Positions 51,356-61,612 of a DNA stretch of 64,000 bases are shown in pieces. Both the position numbers and the translations under genes were made by a program. This DNA is from Demequina litorisediminis (lineage in GTDB: Bacteria; Actinomycetota; Actinomycetes; Actinomycetales; Demequinaceae): assembly GCF_030161615.1 (NCBI RefSeq), contig NZ_BSUN01000001.1:2294001-2358000 (forward strand). Direction: 5' to 3'. Position 1 is the first letter of the stretch. Each line of letters begins with the position of its first letter. The notes under the pieces were generated by a model. It saw nothing but the letters and a program-made list of their open reading frames with translations. It was not told where the DNA came from and did not search any database.

Positions 51356-52000
51356 CAATCAGAGGAGTGCGTCCCCACCGAGGGTCGCCGCGAACGCAAA
51401 CTGCGCGAGGCGAAGGCCGCTACGCAGCGCGCGGGCCTCGAACTCTGCCTCGAGCACGGCTACGGTGCGGTCACCGTCGAGATGATCGCGGACCGTGCAG
51501 GTATCTCGCCACGGACGTTCTACAACTACTTCTCGTCGCGTGAGGCGGCGTTGCTGGGCGACGGCAAGCCCCGCCCGGACGAGGCGATGATCGCGACGTT
51601 CATCGAACGCGACGACGTCTCCGACGTCGAAGCCTTCGCCGTCATGATGGCGGAGGCGTGGGCCAAGAGTGAACCCGACAAGGCGCTGTTTCGGCTGCGC
51701 AGGCGCGTGATCGACTCCGCCCCCGAACTCGCCGCAGTCAACATCGGCCGTATCGCCGAGGACAGGGCCGACTACGCCGCCATCGTCGCGAGGCGACTCG
51801 CCGCTCGGTATCCCGACCTCACCGACGCTGAACGCGAACTCGAGGGAACGCTCACCGTCGCGATCGCCATGGGTGCGATTCAGGCCGTTGCCAAGGAATG
51901 GATGCGCGGCGACGACGACCAGACCGGTCCGCTCAAGGCCCTCGTCCACGACCTCTTTCCGCGAGTGCGCCGCCTCACCCAGGCCGCGCCCGCCTCCTAA
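51341..52000 (+). CDS. TetR family transcriptional regulator
   Basis: 219 residues from ATG 51341; a GTG at 51350 is an alternative and would leave the third dyad upstream of the start. N-terminal HTH is classical: RERKLREAKAATQRAGLELCLEHGYGAVTVEMIADRAGISPRTFYNYFSSREA. The C-terminal ligand domain is helical without recognisable pocket motifs. It precedes an MFS multidrug exporter by 51 bp on the same strand, the usual repressor-pump arrangement, and is probably autoregulated through the dyads. Confidence 0.88.
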   Translation: MHDVQQSEECVPTEGRRERKLREAKAATQRAGLELCLEHGYGAVTVEMIADRAGISPRTFYNYFSSREAALLGDGKPRPDEAMIATFIERDDVSDVEAFAVMMAEAWAKSEPDKALFRLRRRVIDSAPELAAVNIGRIAEDRADYAAIVARRLAARYPDLTDAERELEGTLTVAIAMGAIQAVAKEWMRGDDDQTGPLKALVHDLFPRVRRLTQAAPAS

Positions 52001-52051
52001 CAGCCTCGCCCGTCCCACCGGACGGGCCGCAACACCCGAGGAGTCCCCCTC

Positions 52052-53643
52052 TTGTCAGAATCCGCTATGCCGTCCGCCGCGACGGCCCCCACCGAGCCCG
52101 ACCGCAGGCACATCCTGCTGATGTTCGTCGGCCTCATGACCGCGATGTTGCTCTCGGCGCTTGACCAGACCATCTTCGCGACCGCTCTGCCCACCGTGGT
52201 CGGCGACCTCAACGGCGTGGACCACATGCTGTGGGTCACGACCGCCTACATCCTTGCCGCGACCATCATGATGCCGATCTACGGCAAGGCTCGGCGACCT
52301 CATCGGCCGCAAATCGCTGTTCATGATCGCGATCTCGCTGTTCATCGTCGGTTCGGTGATCGGCGCGCTCGCACAGGGCATGACCGAACTCATCGCGGGC
52401 CGCGCCGTGCAGGGGCTCGGCGGCGGTGGCCTCATGATTCTGTCGCAGGCGATCATCGCCGACGTGGTGCCCGCGCGTGAGCGCGGCCGCTACATGGGCA
52501 TCATGGGCGGCGTGTTCGCGCTCGCCTCGGTCGCGGGCCCGCTGCTGGGCGGCTGGTTCACCGAGTCCATCGGCTGGCAGTGGTGCATGTGGATCAACGT
52601 GCCGCTGGGCATCCTGGCGCTCGTGTCCGCATCGCTGTTCCTCGCCTGCCCAAGCCCGAGGCGTCCACCGCGAAGGTCGACGTCGCAGGCATGGTCACGC
52701 TCGCCATCGCGTCCGCCGCCCTTGTCCTCGCCACCTCCTGGGAGGCAACACCTACGCCTGGGGCTCGTGGCAGATCCTGGGGCTGTTCGGGCTGACCGTC
52801 GTCATGGGTGTCGCGTTCGTGATGATCGAGCGGCGCGCGTCCGAGCCCGTGATGCCGCTGTCGCTGTTCAAGGAGCGCAACTTCGTCCTCACCACCGGCG
52901 CAGGACTGCTGACCGGCATCGCCATGTTCGGCACCCTCGCGTACATGCCGACCTACCTCCAGATGGTCGCAGGCGTGAGCGCCACCAAGGCCGGCCTCCT
53001 GATGATCCCCATGATGGGCTGCATGCTCATCACCTCGGTAGTCAGCGGTCGCATGGTGACGAAGACCGGACGCTACAAGCACCTGCCGATCATCGGCGCG
53101 GTGTTCCTGGGTGCCGCGCTCTACCTGTTGTCGACCATGACGTGGGACCACGCGGTGTGGATCACGTGCGTCTATCTGGGCCTCATGGGCATTGGGCTTG
53201 GCCTGACGATGCAGATCCTCGTGCTGGTGGTGCAGAACACGTTCCCCATCCGCATGGTGGGTACGGCGACCGCGTCGAACAACTACTTCCGCCAGATCGG
53301 CGCCTCGCTGGGCGCTGCCGTGGTCGGCTCGGTGTTCACGAACCGCCTCATCGACCTCCTTGGTGAGCGACTTCCCGCCGGGGCCGCGGGTGCCACCGGC
53401 GACATGAACTCGCTGACGCCGGAAGCCGTGAGCCGCCTTCCCCAGCAGATTCACGACGTGATCGTGAGCTCGTACAACGACGCCTTGACGCCCATCTACC
53501 TGTGGATGGTGCCGCTGGCGATCGGTTCGCTGATCCTGCTGACCTTCGTCAAGGAGGCGCCGCTCGCGACGCGCATCGACCGTTCCGAAGGTGCCTCAGA
53601 TGCCGCCACGGTCGAGGCGTCGGTCGAGGCCGTCGCTCACTAG
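52052..53643 (+). CDS. MFS drug exporter, DHA2 (EmrB/QacA) family
   Basis: 530 residues after correcting an AGCT-type insertion at 52287, a lost C near 52650 and a lost G near 52740. TTG start at 52052 follows GAGGAG; ATG 52067 is possible. About 14 membrane helices. Motifs: SALDQTIFATALPTVVGDL (motif D1), GKLGDLIGRK (motif A), the central VVPARERGRYMGIMGG, and GPLLGGWFTESIGWQWCMWINVPLG (motif C and following). Proton-driven efflux of hydrophobic compounds, likely controlled by the upstream TetR protein. Confidence 0.9.
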
Positions 53644-53660
53644 GCCACCAGCCCGTCACG

Positions 53661-53690
53661 GCGCCCCCTCCCGCTTCAGGGAGGGGGCGC
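53661..53690 (+). terminator. Intrinsic terminator after the MFS gene
   Basis: Perfect 12-bp stem GCGCCCCCTCCC (53661-53672) / GGGAGGGGGCGC (53679-53690) with a 6-nt loop, 18 bp after the MFS stop. It is followed by CGTTGCGTT with modest T content. Confidence 0.85.
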
Positions 53691-53876
53691 CGTTGCGTTC
53701 CCGGGGCCGATGCGGCGGCGGCTGGAGGTGCCTGGCTCTGATGCGCCGATGCTCCGCGGTGCGATTCCGGGCCGGCTCGTCCCCAGGCCCGCGGCGGCAT
53801 GGGCCGCCTCCCCAGCCGGGGCCTGGCCCGTGGCCACGCCTTGTCCAGCGCGTCAGGGTGGGCCACGGAGGTGGTC

Positions 53877-54233
53877 ATGAACGCAACACGCGAGGTGGGG
53901 CGGCACGGGGAAGAGGTCGCGGCCCGGTGGGCGAGTGAGCAGGGTTGGGCAGTGCTGGCCAGGAACTGGCGGTGCCCGCATGGCGAGGTCGACATTGTGG
54001 CGCGTGACGGCCGCGACCTGGTGATCGTCGAGGTCAAGACCCGGCGCTCCGTGCGGTGCGGCATCCCCCAGGAGGCCGTCACACGCGCCAAACTTGCTCG
54101 GCTGCGCAGGCTGGCCGCGGCGTGGCTCGCCGAGGACGACGCCCGCTATCGCGACATTCGCGTGGACGTGATCGCGGTCTCGTTGCCGCCAGCGGGGGCC
54201 GCCGTCGTGGAGCACCTGCGGGGTGTGTCGTGA
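53877..54233 (+). CDS. YraN family (UPF0102) endonuclease-fold protein
   Basis: 118 residues from ATG 53877 after GGAGGTGG. The PD-(D/E)XK-like core HGEVDIVARDGRDLVIVEVKTR (E..D...E-x-K) is complete. N-terminal REVGRHGEEVAARW and C-terminal IRVDVIAV are family features. Its stop overlaps the comM start (GTGA). Role unproven in the family; the neighbourhood suggests DNA processing. Confidence 0.88.
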   Translation: MNATREVGRHGEEVAARWASEQGWAVLARNWRCPHGEVDIVARDGRDLVIVEVKTRRSVRCGIPQEAVTRAKLARLRRLAAAWLAEDDARYRDIRVDVIAVSLPPAGAAVVEHLRGVS

Positions 54234-55759
54234 TCGGCCGCTCCCGCGCCGTGGTGCTGACGGGACTGACGGGGCATGTGATCGATGTCGAGGCCCACGT
54301 GGCGCCGGGCCTGCCGTCGTTCACGCTGGTGGGGCTACCCGATGCCGCGCTGAGCGAGGCGCGCGACCGCGTCCGTGCGGCCGTCGCATCGTCGCGGCTC
54401 ACGTGGCCCGCGCGTCGCGTCACCGTCAACCTGTCTCCCGCATCGCTTCCCAAGTCGGGTGCAGGAACGGATTTAGCCATTGCCCTGGCCGTGTTGGCCG
54501 CCGCAGGAGAGGTGCCGCCCGAGGCGGTCACCGGTATCCATCTGGGCGAGCTTGGGCTCGATGGCAGGGTGCGTGACGTCAGGGGAGTCCTCCCGGCAGT
54601 GGCCGCCGCAGCAGCGTCCGGAGCGCAGTCGGTCGTGGTGCCATCGGACAGTGCCGCCGAGGCCGCACTGGTGCCGGGGATCGAGGTGCGTGCCGCGGCG
54701 ACGCTCGCGGCCCTGCTGCGTGCGTATGGCAACGGCGAAGCAGAGGAACTTGCCGGGCTGCCTGTCCCTTCCGCGCGCGTGGTGCAGGCTCCAGGGATCG
54801 AGGCCACCAGTGGTCCTGTGCCCGACCTGGCCGACGTCCGCGGCCAGGCCGAGGCGCGAGCGGCCCTCGAGGTCGCGGCGGCCGGAGGTCACCACATGTT
54901 GATGTCCGGGCCTCCGGGGGTGGGCAAGACCATGCTCGCCACACGGCTGCCCGGCCTGCTTCCCGATCTCTCGCCCGCGGAGGCGGTCGAGGTGACCTCG
55001 GTCCACTCGCTCTCGGGCGGTTTCGACGCCTCAGGCGGACTCCTGGTCCGGCCGCCCTTTGAAGCGCCCCATCATTCCGCCTCGGCGGCGGCCATCGTCG
55101 GTGGCGGCGCCGCCCTCGCGCGTCCGGGCGCGATCAGCAGGGCCCACGGTGGCGTGCTTTTTCTCGATGAGGCCCCCGAGTTTCCTGCACGGGTCCTGCA
55201 GACGTTGCGCCAGCCGCTGGAAAGCGGCGAGGTGGTGCTGCATCGAGCCCTGGGCGCGACCCGCTATCCGGCGCGGTTCCAACTGGTCATGGCGGCCAAC
55301 CCGTGCCCCTGTGGCAAGTACTACGGGCGCGAGCCGACGTGTACCTGTAGCCCGCACCAGCGTCGCACCTATGCGCATCGGCTCTCCGGGCCGCTCCTCG
55401 ACAGGGTCGATCTGCAGGTCGAGGTCACCCCGGTGCGGGCAGGGCTCGACGAGCCGGGCGAGTCCACTGCGGTGGTCGCCGCGCGCGTGGCGCAGGCGCG
55501 TGACAGGGCGAGGGCGCGGCTGTCCGGTCTGGGGTGGAGCGCCAACGCGCACGTAGGCGGCAGGTGGCTACGCGAGCACACCCCGTCGGCAGCGTGCATG
55601 GACCTCTGGGCGGCCCTGGACAGGGGAGTGGTGAGCGCGCGCGGAGCGGATCGCGCCCTGCGGGTGGCGTGGACCCTCGCGGACCTCGCAGGCGTTGACG
55701 CGCCATCGGCAGCGCACGTCGCGCAGGCCCTCGCATTGCGCACCCGGGACGTCCCATGA
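54230..55759 (+). CDS. YifB/ComM family Mg-chelatase-like AAA ATPase
   Basis: 509 residues, GTG at 54230. N-terminal Lon-protease-like domain (GLPSFTLVGLPDAALSEARDRVRAA, VNLSPASLPKSGAGTDLAIAL). The AAA core has Walker A SGPPGVGKTMLA, Walker B HGGVLFLDEAPEF and the sensor MAANPCPCGKYY with the Cys-rich insertion CTCSPHQ. The C-terminal region is helical (SARGADRALRVAWTLADLAG). A ComM-type helicase that aids branch migration of imported DNA in transformation. Intact frame. Confidence 0.92.
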   Translation: MIGRSRAVVLTGLTGHVIDVEAHVAPGLPSFTLVGLPDAALSEARDRVRAAVASSRLTWPARRVTVNLSPASLPKSGAGTDLAIALAVLAAAGEVPPEAVTGIHLGELGLDGRVRDVRGVLPAVAAAAASGAQSVVVPSDSAAEAALVPGIEVRAAATLAALLRAYGNGEAEELAGLPVPSARVVQAPGIEATSGPVPDLADVRGQAEARAALEVAAAGGHHMLMSGPPGVGKTMLATRLPGLLPDLSPAEAVEVTSVHSLSGGFDASGGLLVRPPFEAPHHSASAAAIVGGGAALARPGAISRAHGGVLFLDEAPEFPARVLQTLRQPLESGEVVLHRALGATRYPARFQLVMAANPCPCGKYYGREPTCTCSPHQRRTYAHRLSGPLLDRVDLQVEVTPVRAGLDEPGESTAVVAARVAQARDRARARLSGLGWSANAHVGGRWLREHTPSAACMDLWAALDRGVVSARGADRALRVAWTLADLAGVDAPSAAHVAQALALRTRDVP

Positions 55760-57003
55760 GTGCGGTCGTCGAACCCGGTAGCCCGGAGAGCGCGATGCTG
55801 CTGCGGTGGAGCGTGCTCGCGGAGGCGGGGGACAGCCCCGCCGCGTGGCTCGTCGCGGGCCTCGGGCCGTGTGGCGCCTGGGACTGGGCTGCGCAAGCCG
55901 TCGACGATCCGGTGAGCGCGACCGCGGTGCTCGCGCCCACGGTGCCCGCCCGCACTATCGCGGCCGCCATCGCCGCAGCGCCGCGCTGGGCGGTCCGCTG
56001 GGACGAAAGCGATCCCGCCACGCTACGAGAGAGAACCGCGGCGTGCGGTGCTCAGGTGATGGTCCGCGGTCAGCCGGGGTGGCCCCGTGCGTTCGACTCG
56101 CTCGGCGCGGCCGCGCCATTCGCCCTGTGGTGGAGGGGGCCGGCTGACCTGGAAAGAGCGTTCGGCGGCGGAATCGCGGTGGTGGGAGCGCGCTCGGCGA
56201 CGGCGTATGGAGAACATGTGGCCGCGGGCATCGCGGCCGACGTAGCCCGCGGCGGCGCTACCGGCGCTACAGCGGCGAACGGTGCCAGGGCGGTCATCTC
56301 GGGAGGCGCCTACGGCGTGGATGCCGCAGCACACCGCGCAGCGCTCGCGGCCGGAGGCACCACCGTCGCCGTGCTCGCGGGCGGCATCGACCAGGTGTAC
56401 CCAGCCGGTAATGCCGACCTGCTTGGTCGGGTCGCCGAGACCGGAGCACTCGTCGCGGAGGCGCCGCCCGGCCGGGCGCCTTACCGTGCCCGCTTTCTCC
56501 TGCGTAATCGGCTCATCGCCACCGCCGCCGCCACCGTCGTGGTCGAGGCGGCGGTGCGCTCGGGCGCATTGTCCACGGCCAGACACGCCGCCTCGATCGG
56601 CAGGCCGGTGGGCGCAGTCCCCGGGCCGGTGACCTCGGCGGTCTCTGGAGGCTGCCACGAACTCCTGCGGGAGGGTGCGGCGGTGCTCGTGCGTGACGCG
56701 TCGGACGCCCGGGAGTTGGCCGCGCCCATCGGCGACACTCTTGCGACGACCCGGGGTGCGGGGGAGCTGGTGGCCGGTGGCGATGCGCCACGCCAGGAGT
56801 TTGCCTCGCCGGCTGACCGGGCCGCCTATGACGCCTGCGGGGGCAGGGGAGGTGACCTCGACGAGATCTCGCGCCGCGCGGGTCTCACCGCGGCCCAGGC
56901 GCTCGCGAGCCTGGGCCGGCTTGAACTCGCGGGGGCGGTGGTCAAGGACCGTGGCGTGTGGCGCCGGCCCATGGACAAGCGCCCCAGAGCATCTCCATCG
57001 TGA
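55756..57003 (+). CDS. dprA: DNA-processing protein DprA
   Basis: 415 residues. Rossmann-like core: VVGARSATAYGEHVA, ISGGAYGVDAAAHRAAL, PPGRAPYRARFLLRNRLIA, and VVVEAAVRSGALSTARHA. A C-terminal winged-helix-like domain (DEISRRAGLTAAQALASLGRLELAG) follows. Loads RecA on incoming single strands in natural transformation. Coupled to comM by overlapping ATGA. Intact frame. Confidence 0.95.
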   Translation: MSAVVEPGSPESAMLLRWSVLAEAGDSPAAWLVAGLGPCGAWDWAAQAVDDPVSATAVLAPTVPARTIAAAIAAAPRWAVRWDESDPATLRERTAACGAQVMVRGQPGWPRAFDSLGAAAPFALWWRGPADLERAFGGGIAVVGARSATAYGEHVAAGIAADVARGGATGATAANGARAVISGGAYGVDAAAHRAALAAGGTTVAVLAGGIDQVYPAGNADLLGRVAETGALVAEAPPGRAPYRARFLLRNRLIATAAATVVVEAAVRSGALSTARHAASIGRPVGAVPGPVTSAVSGGCHELLREGAAVLVRDASDARELAAPIGDTLATTRGAGELVAGGDAPRQEFASPADRAAYDACGGRGGDLDEISRRAGLTAAQALASLGRLELAGAVVKDRGVWRRPMDKRPRASPS

Positions 57004-57084
57004 CAAATCCGGACAAAAACCCTCGCGCGGATGATAACGATGTGACAAATGTTACTGAAGGGGTTGATTTGACAGATGTGACAG
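57000..57084 (+). repeat. Direct repeats ahead of xerC
   Basis: GTGACAAAT occurs at 57000-57008 and again at 57042-57050. A related GATGTGACA occurs at 57039-57047 and at 57075-57083. The 96-bp region between dprA and xerC is unusually A/T-rich for this window and also holds TTTGACA. Possible regulator-binding array or promoter. Confidence 0.4.
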
Positions 57085-57099
57085 TGCCAAGGTGTCGTC

Positions 57100-58050
57100 A
57101 TGCCTGGCACGGACGCGGTTGACGTGAGCGGTTTGCTCACACGCTTCGAGGGGTACCTGCGCCACGAGCGCGGCCTCTCGGAGAACACCGTGCGCGCGTA
57201 TCGCGGAGACCTCCTTCACCTGGCCACCCGTCAGTTGGGGGTCGAGCATCCCGATGACGCCGGGGCGCCGGAACTCGATGACGCTTTGGTGACCGTCACC
57301 ATCGCGGACCTGCGCGCATGGCTCGCGGCCATGGCGACGGACGGCCTCAGCCGGACCACGCTGGCGCGCCGCGGTGCCGCGGCACGGGCGTTCTTCTCGT
57401 GGGCCAGACGCATCGGCGCCCTGACCGAGGACCCTGCGGCACGCCTCGGGTCCGCGCGCCCGGCCTCGCGGTTGCCCGAGGTGCTTGGCCCCGCCGACGT
57501 GGTTGCCATGCTGGACATCGCCAAGGAGCGTTGCGACGACGGCGACCCCTCCACCTGCGCGACTGGGCTGCGGCAGAACTGCTGTACGCGACCGGAATGC
57601 GCGTCGGTGAATTGGTGGGCGTTGATGTCCACGACATCGACACCCACGAACGCTTGGTGCGCGTTCTTGGCAAGGGAGGCAAGGAGCGGGTGGTGCCATT
57701 TGGCGTGCCCGCCGCCGATGCCGTTCGTCGTTGGCTTGCCGACGGACGTCCCGCGCTCGTCGCGGCGGACACCGACGGTGCGCTGTTGCTTGGGAGGCGC
57801 GGTCATCGTGCCGACCAACGCCAGGTGCGCGACGCGATCCACGTGCTGTGCCGTGCCGCAGGTATTGCGGACGTGGCGCCCCATGCGCTGCGCCACACGG
57901 CCGCCACTCATCTTCTGACCGGAGGGTCAGATCTGCGTTCGGTGCAGGAGGTGCTCGGTCACGCGAGCCTCACCACCACCCAGCGCTACACGCATGTGTC
58001 CGCAGAGCGACTGCGGGCCACGTATCAGGCTCGCCCATCCGCGAGCATGA
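57100..58050 (+). CDS. xerC: Tyrosine recombinase XerC
   Basis: 316 residues after restoring one C in the run near 57548 (the frame needs GDPLHLRDW) and removing the AGCT-type insertion at 58027, which restores the normal end TYQLAHPRA. N-terminal SAM-like core-binding domain ([23 protein letters not shown]). Catalytic set: Arg in ATGMRVGEL, Lys in [24 protein letters not shown] and Tyr in TTTQRYTHV. Resolves chromosome dimers at dif. Confidence 0.93.
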
Positions 58051-58059
58051 GGGGAAACC

Positions 58060-58876
58060 ATGCCCGATCAGACTGACATGCTGAGGCAGTCCGAGCCGGT
58101 CACCGTCGCCGCCACCGCTGTGGTGGACGAGGCGGACAGGGTCGCGTCCTGGTGGCGCGTGCTCGCGACCACCGACGGAGACGTGCGGCGCGCTGCTCGC
58201 GACGCCCTCATCACCCACCACGCACCCCTGGTGACCCACGTGGCTACCAGGATGATCGGTCGGCTTCCCGATCAGGTTGAGGCTCGCGGACCTGGTCTCT
58301 TACGGCACCTTCGGATTGATCGACGCCGTCGAGAAGTTCCAGGTGGAACGCGGGTTCAAGTTTGAGACCTATGCTGCACAGCGCATCCGCGGTGCGATCA
58401 TCGACGAGCTTCGCGCCGCGGACTGGGTTCCCCGCTCGGTGCGTTCCAAGGCGCGGTCGGTCGATCAGGCGACCCGCGCCCTCGAACAGCGCCTGATGCG
58501 TCCCGTCACCGACGATGACGTGGCCGAGCACCTCGGATGGAGTACTGCCGATGTGCGCACCGTGCGTGCCCAGGTCGCGATGTCGCACATCGCCGCCCTC
58601 GATGGCATGCCAACCACCGGCGAGATCAACGCCCTCGACACCAGCGCGTCGCTCGCCATGCCGGAGGCGTCGTCGCCTGTGGAGGCACGCGAGACACGCT
58701 CGCTGCTTGCCGCCGCGATCCAATCGGTACGCGACCGCGAGCAGGAGGTCCTGCGGCTGTATTACTTCGACAGCCTCACGCTGGCGCAGATCGGCCAGAT
58801 CCTCGGCGTCACCGAGTCGCGGGTGTCGCAAATTCATTCGGGAGCCGTCAAGAAGGCTGCGCGAGAAGGCTCCTGA
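58060..58876 (+). CDS. whiG: FliA/WhiG family RNA polymerase sigma factor
   Basis: 271 residues after correcting the AGCT-type insertion at 58280. ATG follows GAGGGGA. Region 2: [41 protein letters not shown], then [25 protein letters not shown] (group 3 signature). Region 3: [13 protein letters not shown]. Region 4: [34 protein letters not shown]. In actinobacteria WhiG homologues drive sporulation or flagellar genes; no such genes are in this window. Confidence 0.9.
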
Positions 58877-58904
58877 CCACGGGGGCGTTCGGCTAGGTCG
58901 ACTG

Positions 58905-59462
58905 TCACTCCACCTCGAGCAGGATGACGGGGCCAAACCCCGCGAGCAGATCGAGCGGGTCAAGGTAGGTGTCACCGTCGCGCACTCCCCAGTGCACGCA
59001 GGTGTCGGGCTCGCAATGACTCGGGCTGTCGGCGACGACGCCCACCGACGACCCCGCGCTCACGGCGTCCCCGAGGGCGACGGTGGCCGTCACCGGCTCA
59101 AGGCTGCTGCGGAGACCGTCGTCGTGGGTGACCGTGACCACCGGACGGTCGACGACGACGCCGGCAAACGTGATGATGCCGGGGCCAGGCGACGTCACGT
59201 TGTCGCCAGGCGCGGCAGCGAGATCGATGCCGCGGTGCCCCGGCAGCCAGGGCTGGGCGGGCAGCACGGCAGGTGACACCAGCCGCATCGGCGTCAGGGG
59301 ACTCGCGAGCGGCGCGTGTTCACCGGACGCTGCCGTCGCCGTCGCCGTCGCCGTCGCCGCCGTGACGGCACGAGGCATCGCCGCCCCTGGGGTGGCCGCC
59401 GCCACGGCGAGCAACATGCCCGCGGCCACCAGCCCGAACCAGCGCAAAGACAAAAAGGTCAT
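58905..59462 (-). CDS. Secreted M23 family metallopeptidase
   Basis: 185 residues from ATG 59462. Signal peptide LRWFGLVAAGMLLAVAAATPGAA; low-complexity Ala/Thr stretch (TATATATAA). Zn-binding residues of a lysostaphin-type peptidase: GHRGIDLAAAPGDNVTSP (first His and Asp) and, late, CVHWGVRDGDTYLDPLDLL (final His). It cuts peptidoglycan peptide bridges, or serves as a wall-binding scaffold if inactive. Divergent from rpsB across a 366-bp region. Confidence 0.88.
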   Translation of the reverse strand: MTFLSLRWFGLVAAGMLLAVAAATPGAAMPRAVTAATATATATAASGEHAPLASPLTPMRLVSPAVLPAQPWLPGHRGIDLAAAPGDNVTSPGPGIITFAGVVVDRPVVTVTHDDGLRSSLEPVTATVALGDAVSAGSSVGVVADSPSHCEPDTCVHWGVRDGDTYLDPLDLLAGFGPVILLEVE

Positions 59463-59828
59463 GGCTCCAGTCCACCCGGGTGAGGGCGCGCCCGGCGCGA
59501 CCGCCGCGAGGCCGGGGAGAACCACGCGAGCAACGCACGCCTGGGGACGAGCCGCAGCGCGGTCGGCGACGCCGCCAGCCGTCGGGTACGATAGTGACTC
59601 GCATCCGGCATGCCCGGATGACGTCGCGTGCCATTCGCGCCCGCTGCGGGAACTTCTCCCGTGACGGACGCGCCGGGACGGCTGGGTCCGAGTCCATGAC
59701 TCGGTGCCGGACCGCGTTGGCACCAGGGATGATGCTCCGCCTGGAGCATTCATCGTCAACCGCAACCGCGGGGAGAAGTCCCCGCCCAGAAGCAAGGCAC
59801 GCGTGTGCGCGTGCGGAATAGGACAGCC
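59463..59828 (+). promoter_or_regulatory. rpsB promoter and structured leader
   Basis: A TACGAT -10 element (59587-59592) is the best promoter in the gap, and leaves a leader of about 235 nt before rpsB. The leader contains three strong hairpins: GGTGCC/GGCACC around 59703-59724, GATGCTCC/GGAGCATT at 59730-59752, and CGGGGA/TCCCCG around 59771-59785. Such leaders commonly carry ribosomal-protein binding sites. The left part of the gap (59463-59580) has no feature I can name. Confidence 0.5.
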
Positions 59829-60705
59829 ATGGCCGTCGTGACCATGCGCCAGCCTGCTCGACTCGGGCGTCCACTTCGGACACCAGACCAGCCGCTGGAA
59901 CCCCAAGATGAAGCGCTTCATTTTCACCGAGCGCAACGGCATCTACATCATTGACCTGCAGCAGTCGCTCGCCAAGATCGATGCCGCCTACTCGTTCGTG
60001 CGCGACACCGTTGCCCACGGCGGCACGGTGCTCTTCGTTGGCACCAAGCGCCAGGCGCAGGAGACCATCGCCGAGCAGGCCACCCGCGTGGGCATGCCCT
60101 ACGTGAACGAGCGCTGGCTGGGCGGCATGCTCACCAACTTCCAGACCGTCTCCAAGCGCATTGCGCGCCTCAAGGAGCTCGAGGAGATCGACTTCGACGA
60201 CGTGGCCGGTTCCGGTCGCACCAAGAAGGAGCTCCTCGGCCTGCGCCGCGAGAAGGAGAAGGCTGGACAAGGTTCTCGGCGGCATCCGCGACATGGGCAA
60301 GGTCCCCTCGGTCGTGTGGATCGTCGACACCAACAAGGAGCACCTCGCGGTGGACGAGGCCCGCAAGCCTGGGCGTCCCCGTCGTCGGCATCCTCGACTC
60401 GAACTGCGACCCCGACCAGGTGTCGTATGGCATCCCGGGTAACGACGACGCGATCCGCGCCGTGGGTCTGCTGACCCGTGTCATCGCCGATGCTTGCGCC
60501 GAGGGCCTCCGTATCCGCCACACCCCCAAGGGTGACGAGGCGGCCGCCGAGGGCACCGAGGAGCCGCTGGCCGAGTGGGAGACCGAGCCTGCTCGACGGC
60601 AAGGACGACAAGGCCGCCGACGCCGACAAGGCCGCCGACGCCGACAAGGCCGCCGACGCTGCCGAGAAGACCGAGGCCGTCGCGGCCTCGACCGACGAGA
60701 AGTAA
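59829..60705 (+). CDS. rpsB: 30S ribosomal protein S2
   Basis: 290 residues after correcting four AGCT-type insertions (59851, 60260, 60366, 60586). [31 protein letters not shown] is diagnostic; [21 protein letters not shown] and [14 protein letters not shown] follow. The C-terminus is extended by an Ala/Asp/Lys tail with three AADADK-like repeats. First gene of the translation and nucleotide operon rpsB-tsf-pyrH-frr. Confidence 0.95.
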
Positions 60706-60718
60706 GGGAACCACACAC

Positions 60719-61559
60719 ATGGCGAACTACACCGTCGCTGACATCCAGGCGCTCCGCGAGCGCACCGGTGCCGGCATGCTCGATGTCAAGAAGGCGCTCG
60801 ACGAGGCCGACGGCAACATCGACAAGGCCGTGGACATCCTGCGCGTCAAGGGCCTGAAGGGCGTGGCGAAGCGTGAAGGCCGTTCGGCTTCCGAGGGCCT
60901 CGTCATCACGTCGATCACCGACGTCGATGGCGGCCAGGTCGGCACGCTGCTCGAGCCTCAACTCCGAGACGGACTTCGTCGCGAAGAACGACAAGTTCAT
61001 CACCCTCGCCAACGACGTGCTTGCTGCGGTTGCCGCTGCCGGTGCTGCCGACGCGGAGGCCGCTCTCGCGGCCCCCATCGAGGACACCACGGTGGGTGCG
61101 TACATCGACGCCGCCGCCGGCACGCTCGGCGAGAAGGTCGTGCTGCGTCGCGTCGCTCGCATCGAGGCCCCGGTCGTCACCGACTACCTCCACCGCACCA
61201 ACAAGGACCTGCCCGCGCAGGTGGGTGTGCTCGTGGGCTCGGACGCCAAGGCCGGCGAGGTTGCGCGTGACATCGCGATGCACATCGCCGCCTACTCGCC
61301 GCTGTACCTGGTGCGTGAGGACGTCCCCGCGGACGTCGTCGCGAACGAGCGTCGTGTAGCCGAGGAGACCGCCAAGGGTGAGGGCAAGCCGGAGGCCGCC
61401 CTTCCCAAGATCGTGGAGGGCCGCCTGAACGGCTTCTTCAAGGAGAACACCCTGGTGGACCAGGCGTTCGCGAAGGACCCCAAGACCACGGTTGGCAAGG
61501 TCATCGAGAACTCGGGCGGTGAGGTCTCGGCCTTCGCCCGCTTCCGTGTGGGAGCCTGA
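60719..61559 (+). CDS. tsf: Elongation factor Ts
   Basis: 279 residues after correcting the AGCT-type insertion at 60954. [29 protein letters not shown] (UBA-like N-domain), [14 protein letters not shown] and [18 protein letters not shown] are diagnostic. Nucleotide exchange factor for EF-Tu. Starts 13 bp after rpsB. Confidence 0.96.
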
Positions 61560-61612
61560 TTTCCACACCCCATTCAGACAGCAACGCGCCGCTACGCCAA
61601 GGAGGATCCCCG

